From contig NZ_JAJQJW010000002.1 of NCBI RefSeq assembly GCF_022828255.1, forward strand, positions 310,001-374,000: 64,000 nucleotides of DNA. The letters are read 5' to 3'. The notes beneath the pieces are model-generated. The model saw nothing but the letters and a program-made list of their open reading frames with translations, searched no databases and had not been told where the DNA came from. Source of the DNA: Candidatus Nanosynbacter sp. TM7-075 (lineage in GTDB: Bacteria; Patescibacteriota; Saccharimonadia; Saccharimonadales; Saccharimonadaceae). Shown here piece by piece: positions 41,863 through 51,326 of this stretch. The translations under genes and the position numbers were made by a program. Positions within the stretch are counted from its first letter, which is position 1. Each line of letters begins with the position of its first letter.

Positions 41863-42851
41863 TGGCTCAGAGTTTGAAAGGACGATCGCTGCTGACTTTG
41901 AGCGATTATACCGCTGAAGAGATTCGCTTGTTGTTAGACACGGCTCGTGAATATCGTCGATTGAAATATGCTGGCATTCCGCACCGAATTCATGAAGGTA
42001 AAAACGTGGCTTTGTTGTTCGAAAAGACTTCAACGCGAACACGCTGTGCATTTACGGTAGCTGCTAATGATCTTGGAATTGCGCCGGAATACCTCGGCAA
42101 AGATGATATTCAATTGGGTAAGAAAGAGACGGTTGAAGATACCGCTAAGGTTTTGGGTCGAATGTTTGACGGAATTGAATTCCGCGGCTTTGATCACGCG
42201 ACTGTTGAGGAATTGGCGCGTCACGCTGGCGTTCCAGTGTGGAATGGATTGACCGATAAGTTTCATCCAACGCAGATTTTGGCAGACTTTATGACAATTG
42301 AAGAGCATGTTGGAAAATTGAAGGGAACTAAGCTGGTATTTGTTGGCGATGGTCGTAACAATATGGCGAACTCGCTGATGATTGGCTCAGCTATTATGGG
42401 ACTTGATTTCCGCATTTTGGCACCTCGTGAATTGCATCCAGATCAGGCTTTGGTCGATAAGGCAAATCATTTTGCCAGGTCAAGCCACGCACGCATTACT
42501 ATCACTGATAATTTCGAAGAAGCTTTGCGCGGTGCTGATGTAATTTACACGGACGTTTGGGTTTCAATGGGCGAAGAAGACAAGTTTGCTGAACGCATTA
42601 ACCAATTGCGACATTTCCAAGTTAATCGCCAGATGATTAACCTGACAGGAAATCCTGAGGTCAAGTTTATGCACTGCTTGCCAGCATTCCACGACGCATT
42701 AACGATTACTGGAAAGAAAATTCAGGAAGATTTCGGTTTAGATTCAATGGAAGTGACGGATGAGGTGTTCCGCTCGCCACATTCGATAGTTTTTGATCAA
42801 GCGGAAAATCGTATGCATACAATCAAGGCTGTGATGGCTTTGACATTGTAG
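41862..42851 (+). CDS. arcB: Catabolic ornithine carbamoyltransferase
   Basis: 329 residues. STRTRCAF is the carbamoyl-phosphate site, HPTQILADF and HCLPAFHD complete the active site. It phosphorolyses citrulline to ornithine and carbamoyl phosphate. Operon context makes the catabolic (ArcB) direction likely; the sequence alone also fits ArgF. Confidence 0.95.
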   Translation: MAQSLKGRSLLTLSDYTAEEIRLLLDTAREYRRLKYAGIPHRIHEGKNVALLFEKTSTRTRCAFTVAANDLGIAPEYLGKDDIQLGKKETVEDTAKVLGRMFDGIEFRGFDHATVEELARHAGVPVWNGLTDKFHPTQILADFMTIEEHVGKLKGTKLVFVGDGRNNMANSLMIGSAIMGLDFRILAPRELHPDQALVDKANHFARSSHARITITDNFEEALRGADVIYTDVWVSMGEEDKFAERINQLRHFQVNRQMINLTGNPEVKFMHCLPAFHDALTITGKKIQEDFGLDSMEVTDEVFRSPHSIVFDQAENRMHTIKAVMALTL

Positions 42852-42890
42852 TTGTTGTCGTAATAAGGAGGTTAAGGAGGCTCCGAGGCA

Positions 42891-44435
42891 ATGGTAGAAA
42901 AAATTAAAAAAGCAAAGCAGAAGCTTCGATCACCGTCGGCGTTTACTATTTTGTTTGTCGTGATCATCGTTATGGCGGCATTGACGTGGGTTGTTCCTTC
43001 TGGACTATATAAGACGAACGAAGATGGCGATCGTATAGCTAATTCGTATCACGTAGTCGATAAAGATCGAACCGTCACGGAAGAAAAAGACGGTAAAAAG
43101 GAAGAGATCAAAAAACACGACCAGCAAGGTTTGTGGGACGTCTTTACTGCACCTATTAAAGGTATGTCAGACAAGCTTGATGTCATCGTCTTCGTGATGG
43201 TGCTTGGTGGATTCTTAGGCGTCACCATGAAAACTGGTGCGCTTGACGCTTCTCTTGGCGCGCTGCTTCGAAAGATGAAGGGCAAGGAAAAGTGGCTCAT
43301 CCCGATTCTGATGATTTTATTCGCTATCGGTGGTACTACTTACGGTATGCAAGAAGAAACTGTGGCGTTCTACGCGCTCGTCATACCGATGATGATTGCT
43401 GCTGGCTATAATGCCATGACTGGTGTGATGGTTATCGTGTTGGGTGCTGGTACTGGTGTGCTCGGCTCGACAATTAACCCATTCTCTACTGGTGTTGCAG
43501 CAAAAACCGCAGACGTGAAATTAGGTAGCGTTATTCCAATCATGTCGATCATCTTGGTTCTTTGTCTAATTGCCGCGATTATCTTTACTATGCGTTACGC
43601 TGCAAAAGTGAAGGCCGGCAAGTACAAGGAAGACGTTCGCTACAAGCCAGCTACGGCTGCTCTTGACATGACAAACGTACCAAAATTCACTGGTCCGCGA
43701 AAAGTTGTTATGTCTGTGTTTGCTATTACATTTGTGCTAATGATTCTTTCCTTGATTCCATGGGGAAGTTGGAATATCACACTCTTCGCCGACATGTTTG
43801 AATGGGCTGCAGGTTTGCCGGTTATTGGCGCAGTGCTTGGTGTAGTCCACAGTGCGGCATTTGGCGATTGGTATTTCAATGAAATTACTGCACTATTCCT
43901 AATTTCAACAATTGTAATAACCGCAATTTACTACAAAGAATTTAAGAAAGAGGGTGTTTTCCCAGTTGATACATTTATCGACGGTGTGAAAGACATCTTG
44001 CCGGTTGCTCTGATTATCGCGGTGGCAACAGGTGTTTCTGTGGTGATGTCTAATGGCGAAATCCAGGACACAATCATCAGCTGGGGTGAATCTCTCCTGA
44101 AAGATGCTGGTGGCGGTGTTGTCGGTGTGTTGGCATATCTATTCTATTTGCCAATGTCATTTATCGTTCCGTCATCATCAGGTTTGGCGGCAGCAACTAT
44201 GCCAGTTATTGCGCCAATTGCTGACTTGGTTGGCTCAAGCAAAGAAGTTATGGTTGCCGCATTTGCGACAGCGTCTGGCTTGATCAACATGATGGCTCCA
44301 ACTATCGCGTCATTGATGGGTGGATTGGCCTTGGCTGGCGTTTCATATCGCGACTGGCTAAAACGTTCAGCTCCAATTATGGCAGTATTTGCTATTATCA
44401 GCATTACAGTTATTGCAATTTTCGGAGCACTGTAG
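42891..44435 (+). CDS. YfcC-family membrane antiporter, probable arginine/ornithine exchanger
   Basis: 514 residues with about 12 helices. FTILFVVIIVMAALTWVVPSG at the N-terminus, GGTTYGMQEETVAFYALVIPM and YLPMSFIVPSSSGLAAATMP are typical of the YfcC/ArcD-like C4-dicarboxylate/basic amino-acid family. Placed between arcB and arcC, it likely exchanges arginine for ornithine, the role ArcD has elsewhere. A charged loop at about residues 45-72 (EEKDGKKEEIKKHD) is noticeable. AAGGAGG lies upstream. Confidence 0.9.
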   Translation: MVEKIKKAKQKLRSPSAFTILFVVIIVMAALTWVVPSGLYKTNEDGDRIANSYHVVDKDRTVTEEKDGKKEEIKKHDQQGLWDVFTAPIKGMSDKLDVIVFVMVLGGFLGVTMKTGALDASLGALLRKMKGKEKWLIPILMILFAIGGTTYGMQEETVAFYALVIPMMIAAGYNAMTGVMVIVLGAGTGVLGSTINPFSTGVAAKTADVKLGSVIPIMSIILVLCLIAAIIFTMRYAAKVKAGKYKEDVRYKPATAALDMTNVPKFTGPRKVVMSVFAITFVLMILSLIPWGSWNITLFADMFEWAAGLPVIGAVLGVVHSAAFGDWYFNEITALFLISTIVITAIYYKEFKKEGVFPVDTFIDGVKDILPVALIIAVATGVSVVMSNGEIQDTIISWGESLLKDAGGGVVGVLAYLFYLPMSFIVPSSSGLAAATMPVIAPIADLVGSSKEVMVAAFATASGLINMMAPTIASLMGGLALAGVSYRDWLKRSAPIMAVFAIISITVIAIFGAL

Positions 44436-44438
44436 CCT

Positions 44439-45389
44439 ATGGATAAGAAGCGTACTATTGTAGTAGCGCTCGGTGGTAACGCCCTGCAACGGCAGGGCGA
44501 AGCCGCGTCTGAGCAACAACAACGAGTAGCCGATGAAACGGTTCGTCAACTTTTGCCGTTAATCCAAGCCGGTCATAACGTAGCAATTGTTCATGGCAAT
44601 GGTCCTCAGGTTGGCAATATTGTGTTGCACGAAGAGGCGATTAACACGCCAGATGTGCCGAGCTTGCCGCTGGAAGATTCTGGCGCTATGAGTCAGGGAT
44701 TGATTGGCTTTTGGCTGCAACAGGCTTTTCATGACGCCTTTATGGTTAATCAAATGAACAATCGCGCTGTTAGCGTTATAACTCAAACAATTGTTAGCTT
44801 GAGCGATCCAGCATTCCAAAATCCAACCAAGCCAATTGGTCCGTTCTATTCGGAAGACGAGGCAAAAACCGTCGCTAGTGAACGCGGCTACACGGTAAAA
44901 GAAGACGCTGGTCGCGGCTGGCGGCGTGTCGTTCCTTCGCCAAAACCTCAGACGATTGTTGAGGCCGATGTGATTAAGGCGCTGGTTCATGCTGGCGTGA
45001 CGGTCGTTTCAACTGGCGGCGGCGGCATTCCTGTTCTGCAAGACGAAACCGGTCAATTAAAAGGCGTCGCTGCGGTCATTGATAAGGACTTCGGCGCGGC
45101 GAAGTTAGCAGATCTTTTGGATGCTGACACTTTGCTGATTTTGACTTCGGTTGATGCTGCTAAAATTAATTTTGGCAAACCAGATGAGCAATCTCTCGGG
45201 GAAGTTTCAATAGAAGAGCTCCAAAAACACATTGACGATGGGCAATTTGCAGCAGGTTCGATGTTGCCAAAAACTCAGGCTGCCTTGTCGTTCCTGGGCG
45301 GGAAGTCGGGGCGTACGGCGATCATTACTTCGCTGGATAAAACCGCTGAAGCCATTAGCGGCTCGGCAGGCACTATAGTTAAATCGTAA
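44439..45389 (+). CDS. arcC: Carbamate kinase
   Basis: 316 residues. VVALGGNALQRQG, VHGNGPQVG, RRVVPSPKP and VSTGGGGIPV are the family blocks. It makes ATP from carbamoyl phosphate and ADP, the ATP-yielding step of the arginine deiminase pathway. It is the last gene of the operon, followed by a strong terminator. Confidence 0.97.
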   Translation: MDKKRTIVVALGGNALQRQGEAASEQQQRVADETVRQLLPLIQAGHNVAIVHGNGPQVGNIVLHEEAINTPDVPSLPLEDSGAMSQGLIGFWLQQAFHDAFMVNQMNNRAVSVITQTIVSLSDPAFQNPTKPIGPFYSEDEAKTVASERGYTVKEDAGRGWRRVVPSPKPQTIVEADVIKALVHAGVTVVSTGGGGIPVLQDETGQLKGVAAVIDKDFGAAKLADLLDADTLLILTSVDAAKINFGKPDEQSLGEVSIEELQKHIDDGQFAAGSMLPKTQAALSFLGGKSGRTAIITSLDKTAEAISGSAGTIVKS

Positions 45390-45396
45390 TAAAAAT

Positions 45397-45436
45397 CAAG
45401 AAGTTCCTGTGAATGGCACAGGAGCTTCTTGTGTTT
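45397..45436 (+). terminator. Intrinsic terminator of the arc operon
   Basis: Stem CAAGAAGTTCCTGTG/CACAGGAGCTTCTTG with one G-T wobble and a 5-nt loop, followed by a T-rich stretch. Confidence 0.85.
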
Positions 45437-45451
45437 ATGTATGTTTTATTT

Positions 45452-45457
45452 TATAAT
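45452..45457 (+). promoter_or_regulatory. -10 box (TATAAT) of corA copy 1
   Basis: TATAAT, 8 nt before the ATG at 45466; no Shine-Dalgarno. Confidence 0.55.
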
Positions 45458-45465
45458 ATGAAATT

Positions 45466-46380
45466 ATGTTGCAATATCTTCGTTCAACAAATAGTGATTC
45501 AATAATTAGCTCGCAAGAAAATTTGCAGTCTGGTTCGTGGGTGCGCTGCGAAAGGCCGAGCGACGAAGAGGTTTCGCAATTGTTGACGCTGGGTTTGGAC
45601 GAGGATTTGATAAGTGATGCACTTGATCCGCATGAGGTGCCACGTATTGAGTTTGATGACGAGTGGACTTATTTGATTGCGCGATTGCCGGACACTGACG
45701 ACGATTTTAACGATTTTACCACGCCAATTTTATTCTGTATCAATAAAGATCATATTGTAACATTGTCCAGAGATAGTTTAGGGCGATTGTGGCAGCCGTT
45801 TATTGATAAGGTGCGAATTAGAACGGATCGACAAGTTGAGCTTTTGGTGGCGATGGTTGAGGCAATTTCAATGCAATATCAGCGGCGTGTGGCAACGATT
45901 AATCGCCAAATGCGAGCGGCTACGGACAGCATTCATACACTGAGAGTTAATGATATTGCCACTCTGGCGGAGTATGAGCGCAAATTGAATGATTATCTTG
46001 ACGCGCTAATTCCGATGAACTGGGCAATTGAGAGACTTTTGGCGACTCAGAAGTTGCGACTAAAAGCTGATGATAAGGAAGACGTTGAGGATATCTCGAT
46101 TGATTTGGAGCAGGTGATTGCGCGTTGTAAAAGTTTATTGAGGACGATTACTAATGTGCGCGACAGCTATAGGGCGGTGATGGATACGCGTCTTAATGAG
46201 ACGATTCGCCTGCTAACCGTAATTACCGTAGCCTTGACTATTCCGACGATGATCGCTGGTTTGTATGGTATGAACGTGCCGGTTCCAGGTGCTGATAATC
46301 CATTGATGTTTTGGGCGATTACCGCAGTTAGTGTAGTGCTGGCATTTGTTGTGGGCTATTATTTCCTGCGCCGCCGCTAA
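45466..46380 (+). CDS. corA: CorA-type Mg2+/divalent cation channel, copy 1
   Basis: 304 residues. A cytosolic alpha/beta and helical funnel is followed by two C-terminal helices with the selectivity motif LYGMNVP. Cations pass as pentamers. The first 100 residues contain DFNDFTTPILF and TLSRDSLGRLW, which recur in the fragment at 19219. A paralogue lies 57 bp downstream. Confidence 0.92.
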   Translation: MLQYLRSTNSDSIISSQENLQSGSWVRCERPSDEEVSQLLTLGLDEDLISDALDPHEVPRIEFDDEWTYLIARLPDTDDDFNDFTTPILFCINKDHIVTLSRDSLGRLWQPFIDKVRIRTDRQVELLVAMVEAISMQYQRRVATINRQMRAATDSIHTLRVNDIATLAEYERKLNDYLDALIPMNWAIERLLATQKLRLKADDKEDVEDISIDLEQVIARCKSLLRTITNVRDSYRAVMDTRLNETIRLLTVITVALTIPTMIAGLYGMNVPVPGADNPLMFWAITAVSVVLAFVVGYYFLRRR

Positions 46381-46425
46381 AGTTTAATTGCAATTCGACA
46401 GATTGCTAATATCGCTTATGTATAT

Positions 46426-46431
46426 TATAAT
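46426..46431 (+). promoter_or_regulatory. -10 box (TATAAT) of corA copy 2
   Basis: TATAAT 6 nt before the ATG at 46438; leaderless arrangement. Confidence 0.6.
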
Positions 46432-46437
46432 TTTCTC

Positions 46438-47358
46438 ATGATGGTGGGCTATTTTGAACGCAGATCGTTGACTGAAAAGTTGACGCAAGCTCAACGAATG
46501 CATAAAAACGGTTGGATTAATTTGACTGGAAGTCTTGATGTTACTCGAGTTTCAAAGGCTTTGTCGTTGTCTGCTAATATTGTCCGTGACGTACTGGACA
46601 TCCACGAATTGCCTCGAGCGGAGTTTTCCGATGGCGTTGAATATATTTTTACACGCATACCATTTGGTCAAACTGATTCTGGCAAAACGGCACCGTTTTT
46701 GATTGCAATTAGCGGCGGTCATTATATTACAATATCGCCTCATGTTAAATTTTCACCTCTGGAGGTTAGCGATTATTTATTTAGTACAACCGAGCGTCCG
46801 GCGGGAGTTTTTGCTGCGAATTTGGCGTATATTATTTCTCAATATGAACAGCGCGTACACTTGTTAACGGAGCAAATTAGCGATGCTCGCCGGCGACTAA
46901 GTCGTCATGAAGTTGAGAATTCGGATTTTATTAAATTTGTGGCAATTGAAGATACGCTCAATGAATATCGAAGCAGTCTGGAAGGGATGTCCCGCGTCAT
47001 TACGCAACTGATGGAAAACCGTCGCCATTTATTTAAGACCAGAGATCTGGAAGCATTGGAGGATGTTGACCTACATATTAGACAAGTTCTAGTGGCGATC
47101 AGTTCCAGCACGCACACAATTTCCAGTATCCAAAACGCTTATTCGACAGTTGCTAATAATACGCTGAACCAACGTATGAAGGCATTGACCGCCATAACAA
47201 TTCTTCTGGCTATTCCAAACGTTTTTTACGGAATGTATGGAATGAATATCGCGTTACCATTTCAGGGCGAGCCTTGGGCGTACCCGGTTATCACCAGTTT
47301 TACGGTGTTGTTGATTTTACTTGTTATGTTTGTTGCTAAGCGACTCCGCTTATTCTAA
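46438..47358 (+). CDS. CorA-type divalent cation channel, copy 2
   Basis: 306 residues; ATGATG gives two adjacent starts. Two C-terminal helices flank YGMNIALP. The N-terminal domain is divergent from copy 1 (low identity), so the pair may differ in cation or regulation. Not a recent duplicate. Confidence 0.9.
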   Translation: MMVGYFERRSLTEKLTQAQRMHKNGWINLTGSLDVTRVSKALSLSANIVRDVLDIHELPRAEFSDGVEYIFTRIPFGQTDSGKTAPFLIAISGGHYITISPHVKFSPLEVSDYLFSTTERPAGVFAANLAYIISQYEQRVHLLTEQISDARRRLSRHEVENSDFIKFVAIEDTLNEYRSSLEGMSRVITQLMENRRHLFKTRDLEALEDVDLHIRQVLVAISSSTHTISSIQNAYSTVANNTLNQRMKALTAITILLAIPNVFYGMYGMNIALPFQGEPWAYPVITSFTVLLILLVMFVAKRLRLF

Positions 47359-47393
47359 TATAGATATAATAAGCATTTTCAAAATGTTTTTGC

Positions 47394-47422
47394 TTGACGT
47401 ACCAATAAGCGTTTGGTAACAT
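47394..47422 (+). promoter_or_regulatory. Promoter of a candidate small transcript
   Basis: TTGACG (47394-47399), 17-bp spacer, TAACAT (47417-47422). The spacer holds ACCAATAAGCGTTTGGT, which has inverted ACCAA/TTGGT ends; a similar ACCATAAGCGCGTTTGGT lies near 58927. Confidence 0.55.
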
Positions 47423-47520
47423 TGTTAGCATGTCTCGCGCCGAAGCATTAAATTGCTGATATTAAGTGATAAAGGTCGAAGCGCGTGGGGCTGCACATAA
47501 TAATAAGGAGTGCAAAACAC

Positions 47521-47613
47521 ATGCCAATAGCAATCAAATTTGTGCCATCAAGGCGCAAAAAGATCGCGGTGGATGTGGTGCCTGCCGAATGGCAAACATA
47601 CATAGCACAATAA
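47521..47613 (+). CDS. Candidate small protein, 30 aa
   Basis: A 30-codon frame preceded by AATAAGGAG ten nt upstream of the ATG. The peptide is basic at first and hydrophobic/aromatic later (MPIAIKFVPSRRKK start, WQTYIAQ end). It lies inside a transcript with its own promoter and terminator, so it could be a small protein or part of a dual-function RNA. Not recognised. Confidence 0.35.
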   Translation: MPIAIKFVPSRRKKIAVDVVPAEWQTYIAQ

Positions 47614-47658
47614 AAAGAGTGCAGTCGATCCAATGATAGAATAGGGACGACTATAAAC

Positions 47659-47690
47659 AAATCCCGCTCCAAGGCACCGGAGCGGGATTT
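47659..47690. terminator. Bidirectional intrinsic terminator
   Basis: Perfect 12-bp stem AAATCCCGCTCC/GGAGCGGGATTT with an 8-nt loop, followed by T-rich sequence; serves the small transcript and, on minus, the DsbA gene. Confidence 0.85.
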
Positions 47691-47709
47691 TGGTTTGTGT
47701 GAAAATACG

Positions 47710-48402
47710 TTAATCTTTTACTTCAACGCCAGCTTTTTTCAAGGCCTCCTTGACTGATGATTCGATTGAGCCAGAGCTGTCCATCTCAGTATTTTTTCCA
47801 TTTATGTAGAAAGTTGGTGTTGCGGCAACGCCGTGCTTGCGACCGAGAGCCATATCGAAGTCGATTTTATTTTTAACCTTGTTGCTGGCAATATCGGTTT
47901 TATATTGATCGATATTAAGCTTCAATTGTTCAGCATAAGATTTGAAAATGTTGTCGCGTTCTGTAGTGTTGGCGTTTTTCCAAGCGTCCTGATTTGCATA
48001 TAGAAGCTCATTCATTTCCCAGAATTTACCTTGCAAGCCGGCAGCTTCAGCCACGGCAGCGGCAGCTCGTGCGTTAGGGTGTGAACTAGCAATTGGGAAA
48101 TTGCGGAAAATTAATCGAACGTGATCTTTGTATTTTTTAGCTAGCGCTTCGGCTTTTGGTGCAGCGGTACCACAGCCAGGGCATTGATAGTCGGCGTACT
48201 CGATAATTGTCACTTTGGCGTCTTTACTACCAATTTCATGATCCGCGATATTACCATTTCTTGATTCTGCGCTGATAGCCGTGTTCAGCTGATCGTTATT
48301 GATATCGCTAATATTTAGTCGATTTTGTGTAGAAATATAAATCATTCCACCAACAATCGCCACTACAATAATTGCGAAAATTATCCAGCTTTTCTTATTC
48401 AT
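47710..48402 (-). CDS. DsbA-like thiol oxidoreductase, copy 2, membrane-anchored
   Basis: 230 residues. An N-terminal helix (about 4-23) is followed by a thioredoxin-fold domain with YADYQCPGCG (CxxC) and the cis-Pro loop GVAATPTFYING. It is a secreted or anchored disulfide oxidoreductase. Unlike many first genes here it has a clear GGAGGT site and a TATACT box further upstream (48425-48430), so it has a leader of ~20 nt. Confidence 0.88.
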   Translation of the reverse strand: MNKKSWIIFAIIVVAIVGGMIYISTQNRLNISDINNDQLNTAISAESRNGNIADHEIGSKDAKVTIIEYADYQCPGCGTAAPKAEALAKKYKDHVRLIFRNFPIASSHPNARAAAAVAEAAGLQGKFWEMNELLYANQDAWKNANTTERDNIFKSYAEQLKLNIDQYKTDIASNKVKNKIDFDMALGRKHGVAATPTFYINGKNTEMDSSGSIESSVKEALKKAGVEVKD

Positions 48403-48443
48403 TTTACCTCCATTTACTCTAGTAAGTATAGCACGGAATGCGG

Positions 48444-48449
48444 TACAAT
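48444..48449 (+). promoter_or_regulatory. -10 box (TACAAT) of the CBS-pair gene
   Basis: TACAAT 6 nt before the ATG at 48456; leaderless arrangement. Confidence 0.55.
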
Positions 48450-48455
48450 AAAACT

Positions 48456-49478
48456 ATGACGATTGTGCTAATTTTTGGATATTTGGCTACTTTGGCGGTT
48501 TTACTGATAGTGCTGGGAGTTCAGCCGAAAACGTCTTCGCATAGCCAATTTGAGCTACGGCGGAGAAGTGGGCTAGGCGATGAAAAGGCTAAAATTCTTT
48601 TGCGACAAAGAGAATTTTTACGAGATATTATTTCACTGCAACGCGCTGTGGCTTCTTTGTGTTTGGTAATTTTAAGCGTTATTAGCGTTTATTTATTCAA
48701 TTGGGCGGCTGGGCTTATTTTGTCAATTATAATAGCCCTAGAAATCGGAGCTGTTGCGCGAATTAGCTTGTGGCAGAAATACTCACAGCAACTTTATGAA
48801 AAATACGAACCGCTAATTTTAACGACAATTGAGCGACATCAAGTAATTTTGTCGCTAATCCGTTCGGTGTCGCCAGTGGTTGGTGATAGTCAGGTGATTG
48901 AGTCGAAAGAAGAATTGCTGGAAATGGTGGCTCAATCCAGCGGAGCGATTTCATCTTCTGAGAAAAAGCTTATTACTAACGGACTGAATTTCAATGATAT
49001 GAAGGTCGAGGAAATTATGACGCCGCGAAGCATGATTGAATCGGTACCTATGGATGAACTCCTTGGGCCGCTAGTGCTTGATGATCTTCATAAAAAGGGG
49101 TATAGCAGATTTCCTGTCATTGACGGCGACATTGACCATGTTGTTGGTATGCTGAGAATTCAGGATTTGTTGACAATTGATCGCAAATCAAAATCTCATC
49201 GTGCGGAAACAACCATGGGTAAAGAGGTCTATTATATTCGCGAAAATCAAACTCTACAGCACGCCTTAGCTGCATTTTTGAAAACGCAGCATCACTTGTT
49301 TATTGTTGTAAATGAGTTTCGAGAAACAGTTGGTTTACTGAGTTTAGAAGACGTAATTGAAGCGCTATTAGGTCAGAAAATCATTGACGAATATGATGTT
49401 TATGGAGATCTCCGTAAAGCTGCCACGGCTAATCCGCAGAAAAATAATTTGCCCACAAAAACTCGTCGAGATGTTTAA
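48456..49478 (+). CDS. CNNM/CorC-type membrane protein with CBS pair
   Basis: 340 residues from the ATG at 48456, chosen because TACAAT ends 6 nt upstream. One helix lies at the N-terminus and two near 65-100, then a linker and two CBS domains (VEEIMTPRSMIESVPMDE and VGLLSLEDVIEALLG). The transmembrane part is shorter than a full DUF21 domain. Family members (CorC, YhdP, CNNM) act in magnesium or sodium efflux. Near two CorA genes, so a magnesium role is plausible. Confidence 0.8.
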   Translation: MTIVLIFGYLATLAVLLIVLGVQPKTSSHSQFELRRRSGLGDEKAKILLRQREFLRDIISLQRAVASLCLVILSVISVYLFNWAAGLILSIIIALEIGAVARISLWQKYSQQLYEKYEPLILTTIERHQVILSLIRSVSPVVGDSQVIESKEELLEMVAQSSGAISSSEKKLITNGLNFNDMKVEEIMTPRSMIESVPMDELLGPLVLDDLHKKGYSRFPVIDGDIDHVVGMLRIQDLLTIDRKSKSHRAETTMGKEVYYIRENQTLQHALAAFLKTQHHLFIVVNEFRETVGLLSLEDVIEALLGQKIIDEYDVYGDLRKAATANPQKNNLPTKTRRDV

Positions 49479-49503
49479 TTCTGGGAATTTGACCAGATTA
49501 TGC

Positions 49504-49509
49504 TATAAT
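49504..49509 (+). promoter_or_regulatory. -10 box (TATAAT) of aspS
   Basis: TATAAT 7 nt before the ATG at 49517. Confidence 0.6.
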
Positions 49510-49516
49510 AACAGAT

Positions 49517-51295
49517 ATGAAAAATAGAATTTTGGCGGCAGAAACTTCTAAAAAAGTTGGTGAGGATATTACAGTTGCGGGCTGGGTTCATTCCAGGCGT
49601 GATCATGGCGGATTGATTTTTATTGATTTGCGTGACCACACGGGTTTGGTTCAGTTGGTTATTAACCCTGATAAAAAAGATGCTTTTTCTTTGGCGGAAA
49701 GCTTGCGAGATGAGTTTGTGGTTCGTGCTTGTGGTGTGGTTGCGGAGCGTGGTGAAGGTCTGAAAAATCCGAATATTGCCAGTGGTGATGTGGAAATTGT
49801 TGTGGACAATTTGGAGATTTTGAACCGAGCTGAAACTTTGCCAATTCAGCCATTTGCCGAGGATAATCAAGCTGGCGAAGAACTAAGGTTCAAGTATCGT
49901 TATCTCGATTTGCGTCGTCCAAAAATGCAAAACATGCTTAAAAAACGTGCTGAAATGTATCGTCGAATCCATGAATATATGGACGATCGAGATTTTATTG
50001 AAATTCAAACGCCAATTTTGGCTAATTCAAGTCCTGAGGGTGCGCGTGATTTTCTGATTCCGAGTCGTTTGCAGGAAGGGAAGTTTTACGCCTTGCCACA
50101 AGCTCCACAGCAGTTTAAGCAGCTGCTGATGGTTGGCGGTGTGCCGCGTTATTATCAGTTGGCTGCTTGTTTCCGTGATGAAGATCCGCGAGCAGATCGC
50201 TTGTATGGCGAGTTTTATCAGCTTGATTTGGAGATGAGTTTTGCTGAAAATGGCGAAGAAGTTCGCGCTGAAGTTGAGCCTTTGATGAAGCAACTGGCAA
50301 CTGATTTTGCTGGTAAAAAATTGTTGGATTTGAGCGATTTGGCGGTTGGTGATGGCAGTTCAATTCCGCGAATTTCGTATCGCGACGCCATGGAAACTTA
50401 CGGTTCTGATAAGCCGGATTTGCGATTTGGTATGGAATTGATAGAGCTGACGGACGTGTTCTCGGAGACTGAGTTTGGCGTATTTAAAAATGCTGAATGT
50501 GTTAAGGCTATTTGCGTAAAAAATGGCGCAAGTTTGAGTCGCAAACAAATTGACAATTTCACTAATATCGCTAAAAGTGAAGGCGCTGGTGGTTTGGCGT
50601 ACATTACATATCAAGACGGCGAGGCGAAATCTCCAATTGCGAAATTCTTGAGTGAGAAGGAATTGGCTGACATCCAACAGAAAACTGGTGCGGTTGATGG
50701 CGATGCAGTGTTCTTTGGCGCTGATTCTCGCTCGGTTGTTAACGCGGTATTGGGGCGCTTGCGTAATGAATTTGCCTCGCACTTTAATCTTAAGGACCCA
50801 TCGGTCGTGGCGTTTGCTTGGATTATTGATTTTCCGTTTTATGAATGGGATGAGCGAAGTAAAAAACTTGATTTTGGTCATAATCCGTTCAGTATGCCAA
50901 AGGGTGGTTTGCAAGCTCTGGAGTCTGCTGAAACTGACGCCGAAAAATTATCCATTGTCGCTGATCAATTTGACATGGTGATGAACGGTTATGAAATTTG
51001 TTCTGGTGGTGTTCGTAATCATAACCCAGCGGTGCTTTATAAAGTGTTCGGTCTGCTGGGCTTCAGCGAGTCTTATGTTGAAGAAAAGTTTGGTGCTATG
51101 CTAGGCGCTTTCAAATACGGCGCTCCGCCTCACGCAGGATGTGCTTTTGGTGTTGATCGTATTTTGATGGAATTGACCGATGAGCAAAACGTTCGCGAGA
51201 CTCTGGCATTTCCAAAGAATGGCTCTGGTGTGGATGTGATGATGAATTCACCATCGGTTGTCGATCCCGCTCAGTTGCGCGAATTGGGTTTGTAA
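49517..51295 (+). CDS. aspS: Aspartyl-tRNA synthetase, bacterial type
   Basis: 592 residues, full length for the bacterial enzyme. The N-terminal OB-fold binds the anticodon (AGWVHSRRDHGGLIFIDLRDHTG). Class II motifs follow: motif 2 RYYQLAACFRDEDPRADRL, motif 3 APPHAGCAFGVDRILMEL. The GAD insertion lies at about 285-420. It charges tRNA-Asp, or tRNA-Asn too if the organism uses the indirect route. Which tRNA-Asn pathway is used here is not visible. Confidence 0.97.
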   Translation: MKNRILAAETSKKVGEDITVAGWVHSRRDHGGLIFIDLRDHTGLVQLVINPDKKDAFSLAESLRDEFVVRACGVVAERGEGLKNPNIASGDVEIVVDNLEILNRAETLPIQPFAEDNQAGEELRFKYRYLDLRRPKMQNMLKKRAEMYRRIHEYMDDRDFIEIQTPILANSSPEGARDFLIPSRLQEGKFYALPQAPQQFKQLLMVGGVPRYYQLAACFRDEDPRADRLYGEFYQLDLEMSFAENGEEVRAEVEPLMKQLATDFAGKKLLDLSDLAVGDGSSIPRISYRDAMETYGSDKPDLRFGMELIELTDVFSETEFGVFKNAECVKAICVKNGASLSRKQIDNFTNIAKSEGAGGLAYITYQDGEAKSPIAKFLSEKELADIQQKTGAVDGDAVFFGADSRSVVNAVLGRLRNEFASHFNLKDPSVVAFAWIIDFPFYEWDERSKKLDFGHNPFSMPKGGLQALESAETDAEKLSIVADQFDMVMNGYEICSGGVRNHNPAVLYKVFGLLGFSESYVEEKFGAMLGAFKYGAPPHAGCAFGVDRILMELTDEQNVRETLAFPKNGSGVDVMMNSPSVVDPAQLRELGL

Positions 51296-51326
51296 ATTAG
51301 TAGCAAAGTATAGTATATATTATACA

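Larger units (their letters stand above)
47429..47692 (+). ncRNA. Candidate structured small RNA (about 260 nt) with internal sORF
   Basis: The stretch is bounded by a promoter and a strong terminator and shows long-range pairings: CGCGC near 47434 with GCGCG near 47480, and GGCTGCAC near 47492 with GTGCAGTC near 47621, flanking a short frame. It is not tmRNA (no tRNA-like end with GGTTCAAAT and CCA), RNase P or SRP RNA by motif. Confidence 0.35.

Noticed and set aside
47480-47692. tmRNA-like text (GGGGCTGCA followed by a short frame)
   Set aside because: The 3' part has no tRNA-like T-arm plus CCA end; the last hairpin is an ordinary terminator.
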